This document shows positions 7,433 through 14,008 of a stretch of 27,980 bases of DNA, piece after piece. Position numbers and translations under genes: made by a program. The first letter of the stretch is position 1; each line of letters opens with the position of its first letter. Origin of the DNA: an uncultured Bacteroidota bacterium (GTDB lineage: Bacteria; Bacteroidota; Bacteroidia; NS11-12g; UBA9320); assembly GCA_913056425.1 (NCBI GenBank), contig CAJXLR010000001.1, positions 1 to 27,980 on the forward strand, given 5' to 3'. Under the pieces are notes generated by a model, which ran no database searches, was not told where the DNA came from, and saw nothing but the letters and a program-made list of their open reading frames with translations.

Positions 7433-7504
7433 ATGTATAGTACTGATTTGTAGGTCTACAAGTTACACTATCAAATATCATCTGGCAAGACTAAGCCTTT
7501 AAAC

Positions 7505-7512
7505 TACCTTTG
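7505..7512 (+). promoter_or_regulatory. -7 element TACCTTTG for trhO
   Basis: An exact TAnnTTTG match 26 bp before the ATG at 7538, giving a leader of ~20 nt. The -33 position is weak (TCTG at 7481-7484 is the best candidate). Confidence 0.55.
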
Positions 7513-7537
7513 CATTTCCATTAAATAGTTGTGTAAC

Positions 7538-8560
7538 ATGAAATTGCATAATACAGTTAATGGGGAAGAGCTGAAGAAGAGAATTCTGGAAAGTACGGAA
7601 CCACGTACAACCATCTCGTTCTACAAGTACGCCAAAATTGGTAATCCCCAAGTATTTAGAGATCACATTTATATTCACTTTGACGCAGTAGGTGTCTTAG
7701 GAAGAATCTATGTAGCCACCGAAGGTATAAACGCACAAATTAGTGTGCCTTCAAAAAATCTAGACGCCTTCAGAAAGGAATTAAGCGACATTACATTCCT
7801 CGAAAACGTTCGACTCAATTATGCGGTTGAAGATGATGGCAAGTCGTTTTTTAAGCTGGCCATTAAGGTTAAAGAAAAGATTGTTGCCGATGGATTGAAA
7901 GAGGACATATTCGACATTACCTCACCTGCGGATTATCTAACAGTTGAGCAATTCAACGTACTTACCGAAAATCCTGAGACTATTATCATCGACATGCGAA
8001 ATCACTACGAAAGTGAGGTTGGACATTTCGAAGGAGCTTGGTGTCCGGATGTCGACACATTTAGAGAGCAGTTACCTATGGTGATTGATAGGTTACAAGA
8101 TAAAAAAGACAAGCCTGTAGTGATGTACTGTACCGGTGGGATTCGTTGCGAAAAAGCAAGTGCCTACCTGAAGTATCACGGTTTTGAAGACGTATATCAC
8201 TTAGAAGGTGGAATTATCAAATACAGTAGAGACGCCAAAGAAAAAGGTTTACCAAATAAATTCATCGGGAAGAACTTTGTGTTTGATGAGCGTTTACACG
8301 AGCGAATTACCGATGATATAATTGCAAAATGTCACCAATGTGGTGAACCATTCGACGATCACGTAAACTGTAAGAATAAGGCGTGTAATCTGTTGTTTAT
8401 CCAATGCCCGAAATGTGAGGAGAAATACAGCGGGTGTTGCTCCGAAGAATGTCAAACCATAGCATCACTTCCCGAAGAGGAGCAGAAGGAATTGCGACGC
8501 GGAAAAGACACCGGTGTCCGAATCTTCAGCAAAGGAAGATTCAATAAAACAATGGTATAA
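7538..8560 (+). CDS. trhO: tRNA uridine(34) hydroxylase, rhodanese-domain protein TrhO (YceA)
   Basis: 340 aa. N-terminal ferredoxin-like UPF0176 domain, residues ~1-115 (ISFYKYAKIGNPQVFRDHI..., GRIYVATEGINAQISVP). Rhodanese domain at ~130-235, with the active-site Cys198 in YCTGGIRCEKASAYLKYHGF. C-terminal Cys-rich segment 265-305 (CHQCGEPF...CKNKAC...CPKCEEKYSGCCSEEC), likely metal-binding. In characterised bacteria TrhO makes 5-hydroxyuridine at the wobble position of tRNAs in an oxygen-dependent way. I start at the ATG 7538 (MKLHNTVNG); an in-frame TTG at 7529 is less likely. The stop is followed by an inverted-repeat intergenic stretch. Family assignment is confident; the reaction is known from orthologs. 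Confidence 0.93.
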   Translation: MKLHNTVNGEELKKRILESTEPRTTISFYKYAKIGNPQVFRDHIYIHFDAVGVLGRIYVATEGINAQISVPSKNLDAFRKELSDITFLENVRLNYAVEDDGKSFFKLAIKVKEKIVADGLKEDIFDITSPADYLTVEQFNVLTENPETIIIDMRNHYESEVGHFEGAWCPDVDTFREQLPMVIDRLQDKKDKPVVMYCTGGIRCEKASAYLKYHGFEDVYHLEGGIIKYSRDAKEKGLPNKFIGKNFVFDERLHERITDDIIAKCHQCGEPFDDHVNCKNKACNLLFIQCPKCEEKYSGCCSEECQTIASLPEEEQKELRRGKDTGVRIFSKGRFNKTMV

Positions 8561-8570
8561 TGAGTTATTG

Positions 8571-8609
8571 AGCCAATGAGATAAGGCTATTTGCTGTTAG
8601 CCATTGGCT
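8571..8609. repeat. Nested inverted repeats downstream of trhO
   Basis: AGCCAATG (8571-8578) is the exact reverse complement of CATTGGCT (8602-8609). Inside lies GGCTA (8585-8589) paired with TAGCC (8598-8602), and the 3' part is itself an imperfect palindrome centred on 8602. There is no T-run, so it is not a classical intrinsic terminator, though it could still stabilise the trhO mRNA end. The sequence is of the ATTGAGCC/TTAGCC type found between genes elsewhere in the window. Confidence 0.5.
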
Positions 8610-8718
8610 ATTAGCGGAATTACGGAAAGGCTTAAAGAACGCTAAAGTAATTACGTGTTCGCATGCGCATTAAATATTGAATGCGCCAAACAACACTTTC
8701 CACTTTCAAACTTCCACT

Positions 8719-9162
8719 CTACAACCCATTAACCGCTTTCATCAAGTCAGTTTGGGTTAAGAGCCCAATGAGTTTACCGTCTTCAACCACCGGGAATCTG
8801 CGGTAACGCTGGGCAAGGAAGAAATGAGCCGCATCGAGGATGGTTACGTTAGATGAGATAGTTGTCACCTCTGTGGTCATGTAATCTCCTACGGTTCCTG
8901 TAATGTTCAGTCCGTTGTGATAACGACCTCATACAATTTCCTTCAAGCAGTCACCCTCAGACAAGACACCAACCAACTCATTGTTGTCGTCTACCACAGG
9001 AGCACCGGAGATTCGGTTATTTAACAGAATCTGCATTGCTCCATAAATGGACATATCTGGGTTTAAGGTGATGACGTTTTTCGTCATGTGGTCGGCAACC
9101 GTTTGATTTACACCTTTCTCTTTTTCTGCTACACTTATTACTCCTTGAAAACTTTTTACCAT
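8719..9162 (-). pseudogene. Twin CBS-domain protein interrupted by an in-frame TGA
   Basis: From the ATG at 9162 the frame encodes the first CBS domain (VADHMTKNVITLNPDMSIYGAMQILL...SGAPVVDDNNELVGVLSEGDCLKEIV) and then meets TGA at 8931-8929 (codon 78). Read through that codon, the same frame continues with no shift as GRYHNGLNITGTVGDYMTTEVT...ILDAAHFFLAQRYRRFPVVEDGKLIGLLTQTDLMKAV and ends at TAG (8721-8719). That is a complete second CBS domain with normal spacing, for a total of 147 residues. Related Bacteroidota proteins usually have Lys or Arg where the TGA sits, so a CGA-to-TGA change would explain it. CBS pairs bind adenine nucleotides and act as energy or ionic sensors. It could be a recent pseudogene, a sequencing error or a read-through gene; an ATG at 8880 could restart the second half. 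Confidence 0.8.
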
Positions 9163-9252
9163 AGCAATGAAGATTCGGCTTTTTCGTTACATTACAATAC
9201 TGTGACAGTAAAAATCGTCCTCATTGAGCGGTCACCAACGGTAATTTGAGCA

Positions 9253-9279
9253 CATTGAATCATAGCTTCATTGAATCAT
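9253..9279. repeat. Direct repeat of CATTGAATCAT
   Basis: CATTGAATCAT occurs at 9253-9263 and again at 9269-9279, followed by a looser CATTGATTTA. Similar ATTGAAT sequences recur at 16304-16322. It lies between the CBS gene and the GH3 gene and may belong to the intergenic ATTGA-type repeats rather than being a regulatory site. Confidence 0.45.
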
Positions 9280-9308
9280 TAACTCATTGATTTACGTATC
9301 TTGCATCC

Positions 9309-10853
9309 GTGTCGGATAAGGACAAGAGATACAAGAAACTGATTGAGCGTTCAAAGAACGTGGGTCTCAATCTCAACATGCCTGTAAGCAGAGCTAAGGA
9401 ATACCAGATGCGTACCTTGAAACGCTTAATTAACAAGGCGAAGCACACGGAGTTTGGCAAGTACTATAATTTCGATCAAATCCTTCAATCCAACAATGTT
9501 TATCAAGCGTTCAGAGACGCTATACCGGCTGGTGATTATTTGAAAATGGCGCCCTGGTGGGAAAAAGCCCGCACCGGTGCAGAAGACATTACATGGCCTG
9601 GGAAAATCAAGCATTTTGCGCTAAGCTCGGGAACCAGTGATGGTGCGAGTAAGTACATTCCGGTCTCACCGGAAATGGTTCGCGCGATAAGACGAGCGAG
9701 CATGCGTCAGGTGTTAGCCATTGCACGGACAGACATGCCCAAAGATCATATGACCAAGCACTGGCTAATGATTGGAGGTAGTACCTCACTCAACTATAAT
9801 GGCGTATATTATGCAGGTGACTTGAGTGGGATTACAACCAGCAAGATTCCACCCATTTTCGAACGTGTTTCCAAACCCGATCCCGGCATCCGTGCAAGCA
9901 ACAACTGGGAAGAGAAAATTGAACGTATCACAGCAGAAGCCGACAAGTGGGATGTGAGTATGGTGGCCGGGGTTCCCGCATGGATACAGCTACTGTTTCA
10001 AAACATCATTGAACGTTATAACCTAAATAACATCCACGATCTATGGCCTAACTTGGAGGTATACATTCATGGCGGGGTATCAATAAAACCGTATAAAGAA
10101 GGCCTTGACTCACTGTTGGGTAGGCCCATAAAATATTTCGAAACGTATTTAGCATCTGAGGGTTTTATGGCGTTTCAGAATAGACAGAACAATAACGGTG
10201 GGATGCGCATGTTGCTGCGGAATGGGATTTTTCATGAGTTTATACCTTTTAATGAGGAGAACTTCGACGAGAACTACCAAGTAAAACCGGATGCTAAAGC
10301 CATTCCGATATGGGAGGTTGAGGAAGGTGTTGACTATGCTCTCCTCATATCTACCTGCTCCGGTGCATGGCGATATTTAATTGGAGACACCGTTCGGTTT
10401 GTGAATGTAAAGCGAAAGGAAATCATCATTACGGGTAGGACAAAACACTTCTTAAGTGTGGTGGGTGAGCACTTGAGCGTGGACAACATGACCGAAGCAG
10501 TTCGAAGATTGGCACAAGACCTGAACGAACAGTTTGAGGAGTTTACAGTGTACGCCGAAAATCGAGACGGCTACTTTGGGCACGTCTGGTACATATCAAC
10601 ACACAATAAAGAATTACAAGGTGAGCTGGAATCGGGCAAGCTCGACAATCACCTCAAAGAATTGAACGATGATTACGCAGTTGAGCGGGATCATGCTCTT
10701 CGTTTTATCGAGGTAAACTTCGTACCACACCATGTATTCTTGGACTGGATGCGGGTGAATGGCAAAGAAGGATCGCAACACAAGTTTCCTCGAGTTCTTA
10801 AAGGAGACACATTGACAAACTGGAAGGAGTTTGTGGCCAATAATGAATTATGA
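9309..10853 (+). CDS. GH3-family protein (acyl-adenylate/amide synthetase fold)
   Basis: 514 aa from a GTG at 9309. The ANL-superfamily nucleotide-binding motif is at residues ~108-122 (LSSGTSDGASKYIPVS, the form seen in plant GH3 proteins). The second motif is in the region YFETYLASEGFMAFQ, and the third is YLIGDTVRFVNVKRKEIIITGRTKHFLSVVGEHLS. Plant GH3 enzymes adenylate jasmonate, auxin or benzoates and conjugate them to amino acids. Bacterial members are widespread in Bacteroidota but their substrates are unknown, so only a carboxylate-adenylating, amide-forming activity can be suggested. A TAtcTTGC at 9297-9304 is a weak -7 candidate that would make the mRNA almost leaderless. The gene stands alone, with no pathway partner next to it. 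Length is normal for the family (~500 aa). Confidence 0.9.
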   Translation: MSDKDKRYKKLIERSKNVGLNLNMPVSRAKEYQMRTLKRLINKAKHTEFGKYYNFDQILQSNNVYQAFRDAIPAGDYLKMAPWWEKARTGAEDITWPGKIKHFALSSGTSDGASKYIPVSPEMVRAIRRASMRQVLAIARTDMPKDHMTKHWLMIGGSTSLNYNGVYYAGDLSGITTSKIPPIFERVSKPDPGIRASNNWEEKIERITAEADKWDVSMVAGVPAWIQLLFQNIIERYNLNNIHDLWPNLEVYIHGGVSIKPYKEGLDSLLGRPIKYFETYLASEGFMAFQNRQNNNGGMRMLLRNGIFHEFIPFNEENFDENYQVKPDAKAIPIWEVEEGVDYALLISTCSGAWRYLIGDTVRFVNVKRKEIIITGRTKHFLSVVGEHLSVDNMTEAVRRLAQDLNEQFEEFTVYAENRDGYFGHVWYISTHNKELQGELESGKLDNHLKELNDDYAVERDHALRFIEVNFVPHHVFLDWMRVNGKEGSQHKFPRVLKGDTLTNWKEFVANNEL

Positions 10854-11156
10854 ATGTCCAACATCCTGTCTGTCGACAGGCAGGCCAATGCTCAAGTGAT
10901 TAAATTGGACATTGAGCGTTGAGTATTCGACATTGGAAATTGACCCAGGCACATCATTTTCCGCATACGTCATTCTTAGGAAGTGACTTGTCTGCCTGTT
11001 GGCAGAGGGTAGGAACGACCGAAGAATCTTCGGAATACATCGGTATCCTTTTGGAAGATTCTTCACCATCCTTGCTATCGCGACGGAGGTTCAGAATGAC
11101 GTCAGGGACTGAAAATTGAGCATTGCACATTCGACATTGGAAATTGAACAGCTGTC
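10854..11156. repeat. Repeat-rich intergenic mosaic between GH3 and dusB
   Basis: No gene is supported in these 303 bases. Structures seen: a 20-bp near-palindrome at 10865-10884 centred on TCGA (one mismatched pair). A 19-bp exact direct repeat, ATTCGACATTGGAAATTGA, at 10925-10943 and 11129-11147. Between these copies lies a ~136-bp segment bounded by inverted ends ACGTCATTCT (10967-10976) and AGAATGACGT (11093-11102). It contains CTGCC-tgtt-GGCAG (10993-11006), a 7-bp-arm palindrome CCGAAGAATCTTCGG (11019-11033) and GAAGATTCTTC (11054-11064). The GAAGATTCTTC/CAGAATGACG type is familiar from dispersed intergenic elements in Bacteroidota genomes. The segment could be a non-coding palindromic (MITE- or REP-like) insertion. 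Confidence 0.65.
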
Positions 11157-12149
11157 CTAATCAATAGCAGGTTCTAACTCAACCGTCTTAAGTTCTTCAA
11201 AGATTTCTCGAACAAGGTGTTCTTCATCTGCTGTGACTAATCGAGTTCGATAGGGTTTGAAGTGCGGAATCCCTTTAAAGTAATTCGCATAATGTCGTCG
11301 CATCTCAACAATACCAAGACGCTCGCCTTTCCACTCAATAGACTTATCAAAATGGATCATGCATGCTTCCAAACGCTCTTCAAAACTCGGTGGAGCTAGT
11401 TTCTCGCCGGTGTTCATGTAGTGCTTGATTTCATTAAAAACCCATGGATATCCAATTGATGCTCGACCAATCATTACCCCATCCACACCATATCGGTTAC
11501 GCATCTCTACCGCTTTCTCAGGAGAGTCTACATCACCATTACCAAATACCGGAATATTGATTCTTGGATTGTTCTTTACCTCACCTATTAAGGTCCAGTC
11601 AGCTTCCCCTTTATACATCTGTTTGCGGGTACGCCCGTGTATTGAAATGGCTTTAATACCAACGTCTTGAAGTCTTTCAGCAACCTCAACAATGTACTTC
11701 GTTTTATCGTCCCAGCCGAGCCGAGTCTTAACAGTAACCGGCAAACTCGTACTCTTTACAATTTCAGCCGTCATTTCAACCATCTTTGGAATATCCTGCA
11801 GAATTCCGGCACCGGCACCTTTACAGGCTACCTTCTTAACGGGACAACCGTAATTGATATCGATTATGTCCGGATTAGCTTGCTCAGTAATTTCCGTTGC
11901 TTCGCGCATAGACTCAATTTCGCTACCAAAAATCTGAATCCCAATAGGCCTCTCATATTCGAATATGTCGAGTTTTTGAGTGCTTTTAACGGCATCGCGA
12001 ATCAAGCCTTCAGAAGAGATGAACTCGGTGTACATGACGTCTGCCCCATACTTCTTACATAAGTAACGAAACGGGGGGTCTGAAACATCCTCCATTGGAG
12101 CAAGCAACAATGGGAACTCACCAAGCTCTATATCCGCGATTTTTACCAC
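11157..12149 (-). CDS. dusB: tRNA-dihydrouridine synthase, DusB type
   Basis: 330 aa, the usual family length. FMN-binding TIM barrel at residues ~1-245, beginning LLLAPMEDVSDPPFRYLCKKYGADVMYTEF. The catalytic Cys102 is in DINYGCPVKKVACKGAGAGIL. Further motifs are VKTRLGWDD, SIHGRTRKQMYKGEADW, VFGNGDVDS and GVMIGRASIGYPWVF; a C-terminal helical tRNA-recognition domain follows (MRRHYANYFKGIPHFKPYRTRL). It reduces specific uridines in the tRNA D-loop using NADPH and FMN. The start is a GTG (12149) only 6 bp from a perfect -7 box (12162-12155), so the mRNA is probably leaderless. The next in-frame ATG would cut into the FMN site (LAPME) and is not credible. Divergent from the CPBP protease gene. 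Confidence 0.95.
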   Translation of the reverse strand: MVKIADIELGEFPLLLAPMEDVSDPPFRYLCKKYGADVMYTEFISSEGLIRDAVKSTQKLDIFEYERPIGIQIFGSEIESMREATEITEQANPDIIDINYGCPVKKVACKGAGAGILQDIPKMVEMTAEIVKSTSLPVTVKTRLGWDDKTKYIVEVAERLQDVGIKAISIHGRTRKQMYKGEADWTLIGEVKNNPRINIPVFGNGDVDSPEKAVEMRNRYGVDGVMIGRASIGYPWVFNEIKHYMNTGEKLAPPSFEERLEACMIHFDKSIEWKGERLGIVEMRRHYANYFKGIPHFKPYRTRLVTADEEHLVREIFEELKTVELEPAID

Positions 12150-12154
12150 CTTTG
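12147..12154 (+). promoter_or_regulatory. -7-like element CACCTTTG for the CPBP/cdsA genes
   Basis: One mismatch to TAnnTTTG, 15 bp before the ATG at 12170. It abuts the perfect minus-strand box of dusB so that together they form the palindrome CTTTGCAAAG (12150-12159). Confidence 0.4.
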
Positions 12155-12162
12155 CAAAGATA
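12155..12162 (-). promoter_or_regulatory. -7 element TATCTTTG for dusB
   Basis: An exact TAnnTTTG match on the minus strand. A TTTG (plus-strand CAAA at 12185-12188) lies 22 bp upstream, within the 17-23 range reported for this phylum. The predicted start of transcription coincides with the dusB GTG. Confidence 0.55.
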
Positions 12163-12169
12163 CTTCAAT

Positions 12170-13087
12170 ATGAAGAACACGCTGCAAAGCCGATTGTTAG
12201 GCATATCCCATTTTTTCATTGCATTGGGACTTTTCTTGGTCTCGATAATGGTACTCCAGAGTATCGCCTCAAATGTGGTACAGTCTGTTTTTGGACTAGA
12301 CTTAGCGACCATTGAAAAGGTGAAAGCGGAAGATCTTACAGTTAGTCAATTGTACGGTTTAAAAGTTTATCTGTTGTCCAACGGACTATCCTTCGTACTG
12401 GCAGCTTGGGCATGTACAAGGTTTTACCGAAAGAAGCTTGGCCAGTTTACCGGCTTATCCAACCGCCCTTCAAAATTTGCTCTCCTCGCAGCTATGGCAA
12501 TCATATTTCTCGCCATGCCGATTACGGATGTGTTACTCCGACTTAATGACGCTCTTCCGGTAAGTGAGCGTTTTAGAGAGAGTATGCAAGAGTTGGACGA
12601 TAAGAGCAACCACCTCTATGGTCTAATGCTTCATGCAAACACAGGTTTAGGTTTGATTGCTAACATATTAATTGTTGGACTTGCGGCTGCCATTGGGGAA
12701 GAGTTGTTTTTCCGCGGAATCTTGCTTCGTGTGATTGCAAATTCATCGCAAAACAATCATACGGCTGTGTGGATATCCTCCATCGCTTTCGCACTGTTCC
12801 ATCTACAGCCACTTAAAATCGTACCAATGGTTTTCTTGGCCGTTCTACTCGGTTATTTATATGTTAGAACCGGTTCTCTTTGGGTCACCATCCTAGTACA
12901 TGCTCTAAACAATTCTATTGTTGTAATCTTGGATTGGTCTACCAAAATGGGTTACAATTGGGCAATTGCCTCAGAGGATTTTAAGTTCAGTCCTTTTGTA
13001 ATCGCTGCAGCTTCTGCTGCATTCATTGGAGTATTTATACTATTTTGGCGTCGATCAAACGAAATCGATTTTAGTTACGATGTCTAA
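12170..13087 (+). CDS. CPBP family intramembrane metalloprotease (CAAX protease/bacteriocin-processing, ABI family)
   Basis: 305 aa with about eight membrane segments. The three conserved blocks of the family are present: EELFFRG with Glu177-Glu178 and Arg182, FALFH with Phe207 and His211, and HALNN with His244 and Asn248, giving a plausible intact active site. Bacterial members are mostly of unknown substrate; they are related to the eukaryotic prenyl-protein protease Rce1. Start ATG 12170 (MKNTLQSRLL) follows the divergent promoter region; the frame extends upstream but into dusB's promoter. The 3' end overlaps the cdsA start by 8 nt, so the two are co-translated. Placement beside cdsA and psd suggests a role linked to envelope homeostasis, but this is inference. 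Confidence 0.9.
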   Translation: MKNTLQSRLLGISHFFIALGLFLVSIMVLQSIASNVVQSVFGLDLATIEKVKAEDLTVSQLYGLKVYLLSNGLSFVLAAWACTRFYRKKLGQFTGLSNRPSKFALLAAMAIIFLAMPITDVLLRLNDALPVSERFRESMQELDDKSNHLYGLMLHANTGLGLIANILIVGLAAAIGEELFFRGILLRVIANSSQNNHTAVWISSIAFALFHLQPLKIVPMVFLAVLLGYLYVRTGSLWVTILVHALNNSIVVILDWSTKMGYNWAIASEDFKFSPFVIAAASAAFIGVFILFWRRSNEIDFSYDV

Positions 13088-13937
13088 CCTCAAATCAAGA
13101 ATTCTTGTTGGAAGTGCGTATGTGGTGCTCACTATTGCGTGTCTGTTATTTGATATCGGGAGTGGGATATTGTACTTAGGCATAGCACAACTGCTGTGCT
13201 TGAACGAGTTTTACCGACTCACCGTTTCCAATTATTCTATCAAAAAGGGAGTTTTTGGGTTGATAGTTGGATGTGCAGTAATGATTCTTGTTTATGGTAA
13301 TCAAGATGATGTGATTTCGCTGGGCCGTCTCAATTACCTCATCATACCGATTATACTTGTCTATCTCATATCCACCTTGTACAACAAGTCGGATTCCTGG
13401 ATTTCTGATATCACTGCTTCCGGTTTTGGTTGGATTTATATTTCAGCTTCGTTTGGGTTATTTCTACGATTGGGCAATGTGGTTCTTCCGGGTGATAAAT
13501 TCTCTTTACTCCCATATAATGGCAGATTGCTCCTTAGCGTGTTCATCTTGGTATGGGTATACGACACATTTGCCTACTTGACCGGTAAGCGTTTTGGAAA
13601 AACAAAACTCGCTTCACAGATATCACCCAAGAAAACTGTGGAAGGGCTTCTAGGAGGTATAGTTTTTACCATGGGGGCCTCGCTATTACTCAGCAATTGG
13701 TTCAAAGGTATTGGCATGGAACACCTAATGATTCTCGGTGCAATCTGCGCTATTGTTGGAACTGCGGGTGATTTATTTGAGTCAAGACTAAAGAGAAGTA
13801 TAGGCATTAAAGATTCTGGAAATGCGTTAGGAGGTCATGGTGGATTCCTAGATCGCATGGACTCTATTTTGTTTGCAGGTCCGGCCAGCTACTTCTACTT
13901 TGTATACGTAGTGTTCGAACACCCAATTTTGTGGTAA
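13080..13937 (+). CDS. cdsA: Phosphatidate cytidylyltransferase (CDP-diglyceride synthase)
   Basis: 285 aa, about eight membrane segments. The CDP-diacylglycerol synthase signature covers residues ~180-262: KRFGKTKLASQISPKKTVEG, then GTAGDLFESRLKR, IKDSGNALGGHGGFLDRMDS. The Asp258/Asp261 pair, the upstream Asp in GDLFES and the Lys pair expected for metal and CTP binding are present. The usual Leu-Pro-Gly-His reads Leu-Gly-Gly-His (Gly251 for Pro), a small departure. It makes CDP-diacylglycerol from phosphatidate and CTP in the inner membrane, the precursor for the decarboxylase two genes downstream. Start ATG 13080 overlaps the CPBP gene by 8 nt; an extension upstream would read through that gene. 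Confidence 0.93.
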   Translation: MSNLKSRILVGSAYVVLTIACLLFDIGSGILYLGIAQLLCLNEFYRLTVSNYSIKKGVFGLIVGCAVMILVYGNQDDVISLGRLNYLIIPIILVYLISTLYNKSDSWISDITASGFGWIYISASFGLFLRLGNVVLPGDKFSLLPYNGRLLLSVFILVWVYDTFAYLTGKRFGKTKLASQISPKKTVEGLLGGIVFTMGASLLLSNWFKGIGMEHLMILGAICAIVGTAGDLFESRLKRSIGIKDSGNALGGHGGFLDRMDSILFAGPASYFYFVYVVFEHPILW

Positions 13938-13957
13938 AAAAACTCCTCATCCCTTGG

Positions 13958-13986
13958 TTTGCTGCCAATTTTATTGAATAGCTTTG
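13958..13986 (+). promoter_or_regulatory. Canonical Bacteroidota promoter TTTG-N17-TAGCTTTG for the dehydrogenase gene
   Basis: TTTG (13958-13961), 17 bp spacer, then TAGCTTTG (13979-13986), matching both the -33 and -7 consensus. It is the best promoter in the window. It predicts a leader of ~17 nt before the ATG at 14009 and separates the dehydrogenase/psd pair from CPBP/cdsA. Confidence 0.75.
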
Positions 13987-14008
13987 CTTTAAATAATTAT
14001 TAACTCGA

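Noticed and set aside
10854..11156. Short reading frames in the GH3-dusB gap
   Set aside because: They consist of repeat sequence and show no protein-like composition.
13026..13079. Longer start for cdsA
   Set aside because: It reads the CPBP gene in another frame; MSNLKSRI at 13080 matches the family's N-terminus.
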